From Immundisolibacter sp. (lineage in GTDB: Bacteria; Pseudomonadota; Gammaproteobacteria; Immundisolibacterales; Immundisolibacteraceae): DNA of 46,276 bases. The notes beneath the pieces are model-generated. The model worked only from the letters and a program-made list of their open reading frames with translations, was not told the origin of the DNA and made no database searches. The position numbers and the translations under genes were made by a program. The stretch covers positions 1-46,276 of the forward strand of contig NZ_JBFIII010000007.1 in assembly GCF_041601295.1 (NCBI RefSeq), given 5' to 3'. Numbering within the stretch: the stretch's first letter is position 1; the number at the start of each line of letters is the position of its first letter. Shown one piece after another: positions 7,982 through 15,894 of this stretch.

Positions 7982-10266
7982 TACGCGACCTCTTTGAGTC
8001 GAGCCTGTTTGCGCCGTTCGTGCGGATCGATCCCGGCGGCCCGCACCGCGGCGCCCATGTCGAACAGATCGGTAACCCGCCCGGCGATCAGTGCTGTGCC
8101 GCGCAAGCAGTCGCGCTCCAACTCGCGTTCGAGCAGAACGTCCTGCTCCACGATGTCCACGATTCGCTCGACCACAAATCCGATCGAAACATAGCCCTCG
8201 CTATACACGACCACTTGCAAAGGCGCGCCTTCAGGCGCCGGCAGCTGATCAAGGCGGATCAGCGCCAGCATGCCGCCGCGATACTGGATTACTTGCTGCC
8301 CGGCAGTGACCTCAATGCGCTCGGGACGGATTTCTTCCAGCCGCGCCACCTCGACCAGGGGTACGGCCAACAGGGCCCCACCGCGGGCTTCGAACTGCAA
8401 CAGGCCTTGCCGCTGATCGAGCGCCGTCTCAGCCTGCGCACGCTTTGTTATCCCGCCACTCAGGGCAGAGGTCAAACCAGCGGCCTGGGCGAGGCCCGCG
8501 ACATCCAGAATCAACGCTACGCGGCCATCCCCCATAATGGTGGAACCCGCGAAAACAGAGATGTTCCTGATCTCCTGGCCGAGTGGCTTGACTACAATTT
8601 CCTGGGTATCGCTTACGCGATCCACGACCAGGCCAAATGGGCGTTCGTCAGCCTGCAACACAACGATGATGGACGCGCTGGGGGCATTTTCGATCGCCGG
8701 GAGGCACAGCATTTTGTCCAGGTATACCAGCGGCAGCAGATCCCCGCGCAGCCGGTATACCGGCACGCTGTGAATGTGTTCGACCTCGGTCGACAGCTCC
8801 TCAGCTTCCAGGCGAACCAGTTCCAGGACGTTAACCTGCGGGATCGCGTAACGCTCCCGCCCGCTTGACACCATCAGCGCGGGCACGATCGCCAGGGTCA
8901 GCGGAATGCGTATCTTGATCAAGGTGCCTTCACCTAGCTTGCTGTCGATCTCGATGCTGCCGCCGATGTTCTCGATGTTGGTCTTGACGACATCCATGCC
9001 AACGCCCCGGCCTGACACGTTCGACACCGCATCGACGGTGGAGAATCCAGGCAGAAACACCAACGCTTGCAAGTCCTCCTCGGACATGACCGCTGCGCGT
9101 TCGGGCGTGATAAGCCCTCGCTCCAGGGCCCGCGCCTTGACTTTTTCGGTATGTATTCCGCCACCATCATCGACGACCTCCAGCACCACCTTGCCGCCTG
9201 CGTGGTAAGCGCGCAGGGTCAGGGTGCCAACGGCCGGTTTGCCGGCGGCGACGCGCTTTTCAGCCGTTTCAATTCCGTGGTCGACCGAATTACGCACGAT
9301 GTGCGTCAGGGGATCCCTGATCGCTTCCAGAATGGTGCGGTCCAGTTCAGTCTCAGCCCCCTCGGTTTGCAGGCGAACCTGTTTGCCGCAGGTGACCGAC
9401 AGATCCCGCACCACGCGCGGGAATTTGGCCCATGCGTTACCGATCGGCTGCATACGGGTTTTCATGACCCCCTCCTGCAGCTCGGAGGTGATCAGATCAA
9501 GCCGTTGCGAGGCGGTCTGAATGCCCGATTCGCTGCGCACGACCGGGTGTTGCAATATCTGGTTGCGGGCGAGGACCAGCTCGCCGACCAAAGTCATCAA
9601 CGTATCCAACAGGCGGACGTCGACCCGCACGTTGGCCTCTGCCACAGTGTTGGTACGCCCTGCTTCCGGTTTCGCCGCCTCACCGGCCTGGTCTGCCGGC
9701 GATGCCGGCATCGTCTCGGAGTCTGCTAGTGCGGGTATCTGACCGGTGGACTTGGCCTCAGCGGATTCGACCTGTTCGTCGGGCGGCAGTCGCTCCTGGG
9801 CGATAGCGGTCGGCGGTATTTCAACAGCACTGCTTTTGAAGCTGGTGACTGGATCGGCCGCAGGCGACGGATCACTCGTCTCATCATCGGTCAGAGCCGC
9901 CAGGCGGCCTATCAATGCGCTGCAATCGATGTCGCCTTCGGTGCTGGTGGCTTCGATGTTGACCAGCATGTTCCGGATGATGTCCACCATCTCCAGTAAC
10001 ACGGTCGCCCGCTCGGGGGTGTAGGCGAGTTCACCCTCTCGCAGACGGCTGAGCAGATTCTCACCGCTGTGTGCCAGGCGCTCCAAGGTACCCAAGGCAA
10101 GAAAACCCGCCATGCCTTTGAAACTATGTATGGCACGGAAAATCCGGCCGAGGCGCTCACGCGAACCCGGGTCACTCTCCATCGCCACCAGATCCTGATC
10201 CAGGTGGTCGAGGTTCTCCCGGCTTTCGACCAGGAATTCGCCGATTATTTCGTCTTGTTCGTCCAT
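7981..10266 (-). CDS. cheA: Chemotaxis histidine kinase CheA with tandem CheW-like domains
   Basis: A 761-residue kinase that phosphorylates CheY and CheB in response to receptor state. One HPt domain (1-110) carries phospho-histidine H47 (RAIHSFKG). A low-complexity linker (about 130-210) replaces a clear P2 domain. The dimerisation helices begin near 213, and the ATPase domain shows the N box HIVRNSVDHG (322-331), DDGGGI (366-371) and GRGVGMDVVK (419-428). Two consecutive CheW-like regions follow, at about 460-600 and 620-750, where most CheA proteins have one. The ATG at 10266 was chosen since MDEQDEIIGEF is the usual HPt start. It is the first gene of an eight-gene minus-strand operon. 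Confidence 0.96.
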   Translation of the reverse strand: MDEQDEIIGEFLVESRENLDHLDQDLVAMESDPGSRERLGRIFRAIHSFKGMAGFLALGTLERLAHSGENLLSRLREGELAYTPERATVLLEMVDIIRNMLVNIEATSTEGDIDCSALIGRLAALTDDETSDPSPAADPVTSFKSSAVEIPPTAIAQERLPPDEQVESAEAKSTGQIPALADSETMPASPADQAGEAAKPEAGRTNTVAEANVRVDVRLLDTLMTLVGELVLARNQILQHPVVRSESGIQTASQRLDLITSELQEGVMKTRMQPIGNAWAKFPRVVRDLSVTCGKQVRLQTEGAETELDRTILEAIRDPLTHIVRNSVDHGIETAEKRVAAGKPAVGTLTLRAYHAGGKVVLEVVDDGGGIHTEKVKARALERGLITPERAAVMSEEDLQALVFLPGFSTVDAVSNVSGRGVGMDVVKTNIENIGGSIEIDSKLGEGTLIKIRIPLTLAIVPALMVSSGRERYAIPQVNVLELVRLEAEELSTEVEHIHSVPVYRLRGDLLPLVYLDKMLCLPAIENAPSASIIVVLQADERPFGLVVDRVSDTQEIVVKPLGQEIRNISVFAGSTIMGDGRVALILDVAGLAQAAGLTSALSGGITKRAQAETALDQRQGLLQFEARGGALLAVPLVEVARLEEIRPERIEVTAGQQVIQYRGGMLALIRLDQLPAPEGAPLQVVVYSEGYVSIGFVVERIVDIVEQDVLLERELERDCLRGTALIAGRVTDLFDMGAAVRAAGIDPHERRKQARLKEVA

Positions 10267-10334
10267 GCTCGCGCCCACGTGCTGTTTCCAGGTGAGCCCA
10301 TGCATAGCCCCAACCCACCTGTCGCCGTGATCGT

Positions 10335-10362
10335 ATATCCGCGTTCGCAGGGCAAAGCTTTA
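10335..10362 (-). promoter_or_regulatory. Possible sigma-28 (FliA)-like promoter for the chemotaxis operon
   Basis: Read on the minus strand, TAAAG (10362-10358) is followed after 15 bases by GCGGATAT (10342-10335). The flagellar sigma-28 consensus is TAAAG then GCCGATAA at nearly the same spacing, here about one base too long. The site lies roughly 70 bases before the cheA start. This is a motif match only. Confidence 0.35.
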
Positions 10363-10428
10363 GCGACAGGAGCCCCGATCGGCGCGTGCGATACTGGGCC
10401 GCCTCATTCACTGGCTAACCTGGCTGCC

Positions 10429-11082
10429 ATGGACACCTACCAGGAACTGATACGCACCCTGGCACTGACGCTGGGAGTTGGCTGGGCGAGCGGTATCAAT
10501 CTGTATGCCGCGTTGCTGGTCCTGGGCCTGGCTGGGGCCAGCGGCGATCTGGCTCTACCGCCTGCGCTCGAGGTCTTGACCAACCCGCTGGTGATCGGCG
10601 CTGCCGGTCTGATGTACGCGGTCGAGTTCCTTGCCGACAAGACTCCAGGCGTCGACAGTGGCTGGGACGCGATACACACTTTCATACGCATTCCGGCTGG
10701 CGCGCTGCTGGCGGCCGGCGCGGTCGGCGAGGTCACGCCGGCGTTGCAGATCGCCGCGGGCATCCTGGGCGGCGGGCTTGCCACGACCCTGCACGTCACC
10801 AAGGCCGGCGGCCGGTTGCTGATCAATACCTCACCGGAGCCGTTCTCGAACTGGACCGCGTCGATTGCCGAAGACGCCCTGGTGTTCGGTGGCCTGTGGG
10901 CGGTGCTGAACCACCCTGGACTGTTTCTGACGTTGCTGCTGGTATTCCTGCTGCTGCTGGCCTGGCTGCTGCCGAAGGTATTCAGGGCGCTGCGCAAGGT
11001 CGGCACTGGCATCCTTGGCCTGGTTGGTCGTCGCAAGCCTGCCCCCGCCGTGCCAGCGAGCGGACCTCAACAATCAAACTGA
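10429..11082 (+). CDS. DUF4126 family membrane protein
   Basis: A 217-residue integral membrane protein of the DUF4126 family, whose function is not known. Visible features are the conserved N-terminal GVGWASGINLYAALLVLGLAG, the VEFLADKTPGVDSGWDAIHTFIRIPAGALLA segment and the later SPEPFSNW motif. There are about five hydrophobic segments, the strongest being leucine-rich near residues 160-185, and a basic, proline-rich tail. The ATG at 10429 was chosen since the family begins at MDTYQEL; the frame stays open much further upstream (to 10069), but only antisense to cheA. It is divergent from cheA and precedes the acyl-CoA dehydrogenase by 15 bases, so it may be in the same transcript. Confidence 0.88.
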   Translation: MDTYQELIRTLALTLGVGWASGINLYAALLVLGLAGASGDLALPPALEVLTNPLVIGAAGLMYAVEFLADKTPGVDSGWDAIHTFIRIPAGALLAAGAVGEVTPALQIAAGILGGGLATTLHVTKAGGRLLINTSPEPFSNWTASIAEDALVFGGLWAVLNHPGLFLTLLLVFLLLLAWLLPKVFRALRKVGTGILGLVGRRKPAPAVPASGPQQSN

Positions 11083-11097
11083 ATCCGGAGAGATTGC

Positions 11098-12264
11098 GTG
11101 GACTTTGAACTCACGGCCGAGCAACAGGCCATCTGCGAGCAGATCACCCGGGTATGCGCGCCGTTTGACGACCGCTACTGGTTCGATCGCGACCACGATG
11201 GCCAGTTTCCGTTCGATTTCGTCAAAGCCATGGCCGATGGTGGTTGGCTGGGCATTGCCATGCCCGAGACCTACGGTGGCGCGGGCCTGGGCATCACCGA
11301 AGCCGCATTGATGATGCAGACCATCGCCGAGTCAGGCGCCTGCCTGTCCGGCTGCTCGGCGATTCACCTGAATCTGTTTGGCCCGAATGTGGTGGTGAAA
11401 TTCGGAACCGAGGATCAGCGCCAGCGCTTTCTGCCATCGTTGATCCGCGGCGAACAACGCGCCTGTTTTGCCGTTACCGAACCCAATACCGGCCTCGATA
11501 CGACACACCTGAAGACCTTTGCCCGACGCGAGGGTGACAAATACATCGTGCATGGCCAGAAGGTGTGGACCAGCAACGCTCAGCATGCCCACAAAATGCT
11601 GTTGATCGCCCGCACCACGCCGCTGGAGGAGACCTCCCGGCCCATTGACGGCCTGACCTTGTTCTACTGCGACCTCGACCGGGAACGGATCGAGGTACGC
11701 GAGATCGAGAAAATGGGCCGCAAGTGCGTCGACTCCAACCAGGTGTTCATCGACGGCCTGGAAATTCCGGTCGCTGACCGTATCGGCGAGGAAGGCCACG
11801 GCTTTCGCTATCTGCTGCACGGCCTGAACCCGGAGCGCATGCTGATTGCCGCCGAGGCGGTCGGTATCGGCCGCGCAGCGCTGCGCAAGGCGACCGAATA
11901 CGCCAAGGAGCGGGTCGTGTTCGGGCGCCCGATCGGTCAGAACCAGGGAATCCAGCATCCCCTGGCCGAGTGCTGGGCCGAGCTTGAAGCCGCCAATCTG
12001 GTGACTCTGAGGGCAGCGAATCGCTACGATCAGGGCCTCGATTGCGGGGCCCACGCCAACGCCGCCAAATACCTGGCCGGCGAAGCCGGTTTCAAGGCCT
12101 GCACACAGGCCGTGATGACCCACGGCGGTTTTGGCTACGCCAAGGAGTATCACGTCGAGCGCTATTTGCGTGAAGTGATGATTACCCGCCTGGCGCCGGT
12201 CAGCCCGCAGCTGGTGTTGTGCTACATCGCCGAGCGCGTGCTCGGTTTGCCGAAGTCGTACTGA
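11098..12264 (+). CDS. Acyl-CoA dehydrogenase family flavoprotein
   Basis: A 388-residue FAD enzyme expected to introduce a double bond next to the CoA thioester of an acyl-CoA, passing electrons to electron-transfer flavoprotein. Family motifs are AVTEPNTGLDTT (125-136) in the FAD/substrate region, VWTSNAQHAHKMLLIART, and the C-terminal GGFGYAKEYHVERYLRE. The usual C-terminal catalytic glutamate (YEGT) is missing; that position reads APVSPQ. E246 in HGLNPERM sits where isovaleryl-CoA dehydrogenase carries its base, so it may be the catalytic residue. The GTG start at 11098 follows GGAGAG at good spacing. It overlaps the CoA-transferase gene as TGATG, implying one branched acyl-CoA pathway; the exact substrate is unknown. 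Confidence 0.92.
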   Translation: MDFELTAEQQAICEQITRVCAPFDDRYWFDRDHDGQFPFDFVKAMADGGWLGIAMPETYGGAGLGITEAALMMQTIAESGACLSGCSAIHLNLFGPNVVVKFGTEDQRQRFLPSLIRGEQRACFAVTEPNTGLDTTHLKTFARREGDKYIVHGQKVWTSNAQHAHKMLLIARTTPLEETSRPIDGLTLFYCDLDRERIEVREIEKMGRKCVDSNQVFIDGLEIPVADRIGEEGHGFRYLLHGLNPERMLIAAEAVGIGRAALRKATEYAKERVVFGRPIGQNQGIQHPLAECWAELEAANLVTLRAANRYDQGLDCGAHANAAKYLAGEAGFKACTQAVMTHGGFGYAKEYHVERYLREVMITRLAPVSPQLVLCYIAERVLGLPKSY

Positions 12265-13373
12265 TGTTCGCGCCGCTGGCCGGGGTGCGGGTTCTGGAAC
12301 TCGCGCCCTTTTTGCCCGGTCCGTTTGCGGGCGCCCAGTTGTTGGCACTGGGTGCCGAAGTGGTCAAGCTCGAACCACCGGGCGGCGATCCGGGCCGCCA
12401 CCTGCCGGACGGACTGTTCGCCATGAACAATCGCGGCAAGAAAAGTCTGTGTCTTGACCTTAAGGCCCCCGGCGCCACACAACTGGTGCAGCGTCTGGTG
12501 GCTGGCTTCGACGTGGTACTGGAAGGCTTTCGCCCCGGAGTGGCGAAGCGCCTGTCCGTGGATTACGACAGCCTGCGCCAGGCGCGACCGGACATCATCT
12601 ATTGCTCCCTGTCGGGCTTTGGTCAGGACGGCACACGGGCGCAGCTGCCGGGGCACGACCTGACCTACCTGGCAGCCGGTGGCGCACTGGCCCGTGCCGG
12701 GCACTGGCAGGGGCCGCCACGGCGGCTGGGTGTGCCAGTGGCGGATACGGCGGGCGGTCTGTTCGCGGCACTTGCGGTGGTGTCGGCGCTCCTGCGTCGC
12801 CAAACCGGTGGGGCAGGCGCTTATCTGGACGCCTCACTCACGGACGCTGCCCTGAGTCTGGCCGCCTGCCGCGGTCTTGCAGCGCCGGAATCCCGCCAGC
12901 ATCTGCACCCTGCGAATGATCTGTTTCACTGCCGCGATGGCGGCGTTATCGCCGTCGGGCTGCTGGAGGATCATTTTTTTGAGGCTTTTGTAGCCGCTCT
13001 CGGTGCGGCCGGGACCGCTCTGAGGCATCCGGATTTTGCCAACATGGCAAGCCGGCAACGCAATGGCGATGCGCTGCACAGTCTGCTTGATCGGCTCATG
13101 GCGACACGCGACGTGGCCGAATGGGAGGCGCTGGCCGCTGCCCATAAGCTACCTCTTGCAAAAGTGCTGAACGTGAGCGAGGCACTCGCGGTTCAGGACC
13201 CGGGCGTACCCGCGCCGGCGTTTCCGGTACGCGTCGACCACCAGCGTCTGTCGGCCCCCCTGCAATCGGCTCCGGTGCTTGGCGCTGACAGCGCCCAGAT
13301 CCTTTCCGGCCTTGGTCTCGATCAGTCGACCCTCATGGCCCTGCACCAGGCCGGAGTTGTGCCAAGCACCTGA
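12264..13373 (+). CDS. CaiB/BaiF family III CoA-transferase, alpha-methylacyl-CoA racemase-like
   Basis: A 369-residue member of the class III CoA-transferase fold. The opening PLAGVRVLELAPFLPGPFAG and the EVVKLEPPGGDPGR segment are diagnostic. PGHDLTYLAAGG places H131, and PVADTAGGLFAAL places D161, at the positions of the His and Asp proton-transfer pair of alpha-methylacyl-CoA racemases, so racemisation of 2-methylacyl-CoA is more likely than CoA transfer. The ATG overlaps the stop of the acyl-CoA dehydrogenase (TGATG). Many acyl-CoA dehydrogenases need one epimer only, so a racemase next to one makes sense in branched-chain or sterol side-chain catabolism. Transferase activity with a free acid cannot be excluded. 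Confidence 0.9.
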   Translation: MFAPLAGVRVLELAPFLPGPFAGAQLLALGAEVVKLEPPGGDPGRHLPDGLFAMNNRGKKSLCLDLKAPGATQLVQRLVAGFDVVLEGFRPGVAKRLSVDYDSLRQARPDIIYCSLSGFGQDGTRAQLPGHDLTYLAAGGALARAGHWQGPPRRLGVPVADTAGGLFAALAVVSALLRRQTGGAGAYLDASLTDAALSLAACRGLAAPESRQHLHPANDLFHCRDGGVIAVGLLEDHFFEAFVAALGAAGTALRHPDFANMASRQRNGDALHSLLDRLMATRDVAEWEALAAAHKLPLAKVLNVSEALAVQDPGVPAPAFPVRVDHQRLSAPLQSAPVLGADSAQILSGLGLDQSTLMALHQAGVVPST

Positions 13374-13381
13374 TATTTCGC

Positions 13382-13403
13382 AAAAAACGCCGCGGAAGCG
13401 GCG
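13382..13403 (-). terminator. Intrinsic-terminator-like hairpin facing the minus strand
   Basis: CGCCGC and GCGGCG (13388-13403) pair around a GGAA tetraloop. On the minus strand the stem is followed at once by six T residues (13387-13382). It lies between two plus-strand genes, so it would stop antisense transcription rather than a known minus-strand gene. Confidence 0.4.
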
Positions 13404-13432
13404 GCCTGCGCTCCACCGGACGGAATTCTCTA

Positions 13433-14149
13433 ATGATTGAGCTTTACCAGTTTGCCCCCGCCTGGGACCTGCCCAATCCCAGCCCCTTCTGTATCAAGCT
13501 TGAGCTATACCTGAAAATGGCCGGCTTGCCGTACGAGCTCATCACTCAGAACGACACCCGCAAGGGGCCAAAAGGCAAGATTCCGTTCATTCGCGACGCC
13601 GGTCAGACGATTGGCGACTCCGAACTGATCATCCAGCACCTGAAAACCAAATATGGCGATCGTGTCGACAGCGGTCTCACCGCCGATCAACACGCCCGTG
13701 GCCATCTCATAGACCGTATGCTGCACGACAGCACTTACTGGGTGTTGCTGTATTGCCGTTGGATGGAGGACAACGGTTATGCCGCGGTGCGCGAGGCTTT
13801 TTTCTCCGGCATGTCCTGGCCGCTGCGCATGATCGTGCCGCCCCTGGTGCGCCGGGGTCTTAAACGTACCCTCATCGGTCAGGGTCTCGGCCGCCACGAT
13901 CGGGAGCAGATTTTCTGCTTTGGCTTTGCGCAGATGGAGACGCTGTCGGTGTTGCTTGGAGACAAGCCATATTTGCTGGGGGATCTGCCGTGTAGCGCTG
14001 ACGCCACGGCCCATGGCTTCATTCTGAGTTTCGTTGGTCCGCCCATCGACAATCCGATGCGCGAATGGATCCGGCGCTCGGCGAATCTGATGGCCTACTA
14101 TCAGCGTATGAACCAGCGTTTCTACCCGGCTTTGGCACAGGCCCGCTAG
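13433..14149 (+). CDS. Glutathione S-transferase family protein, FAXC/metaxin-like
   Basis: A 238-residue soluble protein with a thioredoxin-like N-terminal half and a helical C-terminal half. The N-terminal PNPSPFCIKLELYLKMAGLPYE carries the S-P-F-C motif (C20) of the failed-axon-connections/metaxin GST branch, and KGPKGKIPFI with DSELIIQHL gives the cis-proline and gamma-glutamyl binding regions. The C-terminal half includes FGFAQMETLSVLLGDKPYLLGD, as in GSTs. Bacterial members often occur near xenobiotic or fatty acid metabolism genes, as here, but no substrate is established. It starts at ATG 13433, 59 bases after the racemase-like gene, and may belong to the same transcript. Confidence 0.88.
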   Translation: MIELYQFAPAWDLPNPSPFCIKLELYLKMAGLPYELITQNDTRKGPKGKIPFIRDAGQTIGDSELIIQHLKTKYGDRVDSGLTADQHARGHLIDRMLHDSTYWVLLYCRWMEDNGYAAVREAFFSGMSWPLRMIVPPLVRRGLKRTLIGQGLGRHDREQIFCFGFAQMETLSVLLGDKPYLLGDLPCSADATAHGFILSFVGPPIDNPMREWIRRSANLMAYYQRMNQRFYPALAQAR

Positions 14150-14247
14150 GGGAACCACTGGGTTATTCCGCGACCGCGTGCGTACCGCACTGTTCAGCCT
14201 GGGTTCAGGTAGTCCAGTGCAGACTGTCCGCACCCCGGAAGAGCTAA

Positions 14248-14394
14248 GGAAACGCTGAACTATTCGGTGTTTCCCGCAGCGCAAGGATGCGCTGCCAAAA
14301 TCAGTGGCTGCGAGCCACGGATTTTGTGAGCCATCGGGAAACCACGCTTTTCCGATGGCGGGCGCTGAGAAATCCAGGACGGATTCATTCAGCG
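14248..14394. repeat. Intergenic element made of five consecutive hairpins
   Basis: Five adjacent inverted repeats fill this gap: 14248-14274 (GGAAAC...GTTTCC, 12-bp stem with two imperfect pairs), 14276-14295 (GCAGCGCA/TGCGCTGC, perfect), 14297-14325 (AAAATC and GTGGCT arms), 14331-14358 (CCATCGG arms, 11-bp stem with one wobble) and 14363-14394 (CGCTGA and AATCC arms). The block lies between the GST and glycine-zipper genes and shows no coding pattern. This looks like a dispersed structured intergenic repeat or an RNA leader. No second copy was recognised in the window. Confidence 0.7.
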
Positions 14395-14465
14395 CTTCGC
14401 TAAAGGAAACCCGGGGCAGACCGATAGCCTCTTTTGATTTCCACAGTTCCCTGGAGCGGATCGTC

Positions 14466-14786
14466 ATGACAATAAACACAATGCTCAAGCTGGCCATTCT
14501 GGGCCTGGCGCTGACCGGTGTTGCCCACGCCGGCAGCACGATGGATGCCGCTATCGGTGGTGGCCTGGGCGGCGCCGCTGGCGCGGCCATCGGCAATGAA
14601 GTCGGTGGACGCCAGGGCGCTATCATCGGCGGCGCGGTGGGTGCGGCGGCCGGTACCGCTATAACCACCGATGACGGCCATGACTATGATCGGCACCGCT
14701 ACGTGGAGTACCCGGTGCACGAAAGCCACCGCTACCGCGGTAGTCACTTCTGCCCACCGGGCCAGGCCAAGAAAGGCAACTGCTGA
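14466..14786 (+). CDS. Secreted glycine-zipper protein
   Basis: A 106-residue exported protein. A signal peptide covers residues 1-22 with cleavage after VAHA. The mature part begins with a glycine zipper (about 28-65: GGGLGGAAGAAIGNEVGG and GAIIGGAVGAAAG), a pattern that forms tightly packed membrane helices in small outer-membrane and periplasmic proteins. The tail is rich in His, Tyr and Arg and ends FCPPGQAKKGNC with two cysteines. The ATG at 14466 is preceded by GGAG ten bases upstream; a second ATG at 14481 is possible. The long structured region just upstream could be its leader. Function is unknown; envelope stress or metal binding by the His-rich tail is only a guess. Confidence 0.82.
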   Translation: MTINTMLKLAILGLALTGVAHAGSTMDAAIGGGLGGAAGAAIGNEVGGRQGAIIGGAVGAAAGTAITTDDGHDYDRHRYVEYPVHESHRYRGSHFCPPGQAKKGNC

Positions 14787-14794
14787 GTTCCGAA

Positions 14795-14826
14795 GCTGAC
14801 GACGGCATTCGCGTGCCGTCGTCAGC
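14795..14826. terminator. Perfect 13-bp hairpin between convergent genes
   Basis: GCTGACGACGGCA (14795-14807) and its exact complement (14814-14826) enclose a six-base loop. It sits between the stops of the glycine-zipper gene and the lyase gene, so it can serve transcripts from both sides. No T run follows on either strand, so termination strength is uncertain. Confidence 0.6.
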
Positions 14827-14836
14827 GGGTCCTGGC

Positions 14837-15802
14837 TCAGGCGATCCCGAGTTCCGTTAGCTTGCCTGCCAGCCATTCCCGTCGCTGTTGTGGCACTTCG
14901 GCGACCGGTCCCAGTACGTGACCGCCTTTCAGACCGATAGCGTCATACCACGGCTTCAGAATGGTGAAGGCACTGGCGTAGGTGCCCGTGCGCATCAGTT
15001 CCCATACCGTCATGTCCTCGATGAAGGCTGAGGCCGGGCGCAGGGACAGCCATTTGCTCTGCGCAGCATCCCAGTCGCCCGCCTTCGCGTCGGCCATATA
15101 GGCCCGGATCAACGGGCGCAACTTGCCAAATACGGTGTAGTGATAAGCCGCCCACTGCACGAACCAGTAATCCATCCGCAGGTCGTCCAGAAAGTACTGC
15201 TCCATCGGCTCCGACACGAAAAAGTCATCGGGCAGTTCGCGCCGAAGCTTGTAGGTATCCGAGCGCCGCAAGGAGCCTTGCTTGACCCCTATGATGGTGG
15301 GCAGTTCGGTCAGGCGTTGCATCAGCTCCAGACTCAGTACGGTGCCGGACACCGGCGTGCGGTATAGCACCACCGCCATGTCGGTGCGGTCAGTGATGTA
15401 TTTGTAGAATGAATGGATCTCGTCGTCGCTCTTGAGCTGAACGGACGGATTCATCACCTCGGCGACGCTGTAGCCAAGTTTGCGGGTGAACTCGATTTTC
15501 TCGACCGCCTGGCGGGCGCTCGGGTCCAGGATGATGGTGGCCAGTTGCATGCGTCCGGCATTGGCGTCGGCCACCAGTTCATGAAAATGCATCCACTCGC
15601 CGAGGGTCAGATTCCAGGCCTCACCGATGAAACCACCAACGGCGATGCCCTCCATGCCCATATCCACAAAGGCGTCGATGTTATGGCGCAGCGCTGGCGC
15701 ATCCACCTCGCCATCATGGGTAAACGGCGTCAACGGCGCGTCGTAGAATCCATGCAGTGTGGCTCTGGCCCAGCGTCTGGCCTCATTACGGGTGTAATCC
15801 AT
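14837..15802 (-). CDS. Dihydrodipicolinate synthase/N-acetylneuraminate lyase family enzyme
   Basis: A 321-residue class I aldolase of the DapA/NanA superfamily, which forms a Schiff base with a 2-oxo acid. The Schiff-base lysine is K174 (IIGVKQGS) and the active-site tyrosine is probably Y147 (VVLYRTPVSG). The phosphate/carboxylate loop reads GGFIGE (56-61) where DapA has G-T-T-G-E, so this is unlikely to be housekeeping DapA. The protein is about 25 residues longer than DapA. The start at ATG 15802 has GTGGAG six bases upstream; earlier in-frame starts are less likely. It stands alone, divergent from fxsA with 92 bases between. A hydratase-aldolase or keto-acid lyase in sugar or aromatic breakdown is plausible, but the substrate is unknown. 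Confidence 0.86.
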   Translation of the reverse strand: MDYTRNEARRWARATLHGFYDAPLTPFTHDGEVDAPALRHNIDAFVDMGMEGIAVGGFIGEAWNLTLGEWMHFHELVADANAGRMQLATIILDPSARQAVEKIEFTRKLGYSVAEVMNPSVQLKSDDEIHSFYKYITDRTDMAVVLYRTPVSGTVLSLELMQRLTELPTIIGVKQGSLRRSDTYKLRRELPDDFFVSEPMEQYFLDDLRMDYWFVQWAAYHYTVFGKLRPLIRAYMADAKAGDWDAAQSKWLSLRPASAFIEDMTVWELMRTGTYASAFTILKPWYDAIGLKGGHVLGPVAEVPQQRREWLAGKLTELGIA

Positions 15803-15894
15803 GTTTTTCTCCACGGATAAAGCTGATGTTAGGTGCTCACGGACGGCATCATAACCGCCACGGTTTTTACTTACGTGAGTTTCAGGTATCACTC

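Noticed and set aside
14304..14465. In-frame upstream extension of the glycine-zipper gene
   Set aside because: It would translate the hairpin block and place the signal peptide internally; the ATG at 14466 has a ribosome site.
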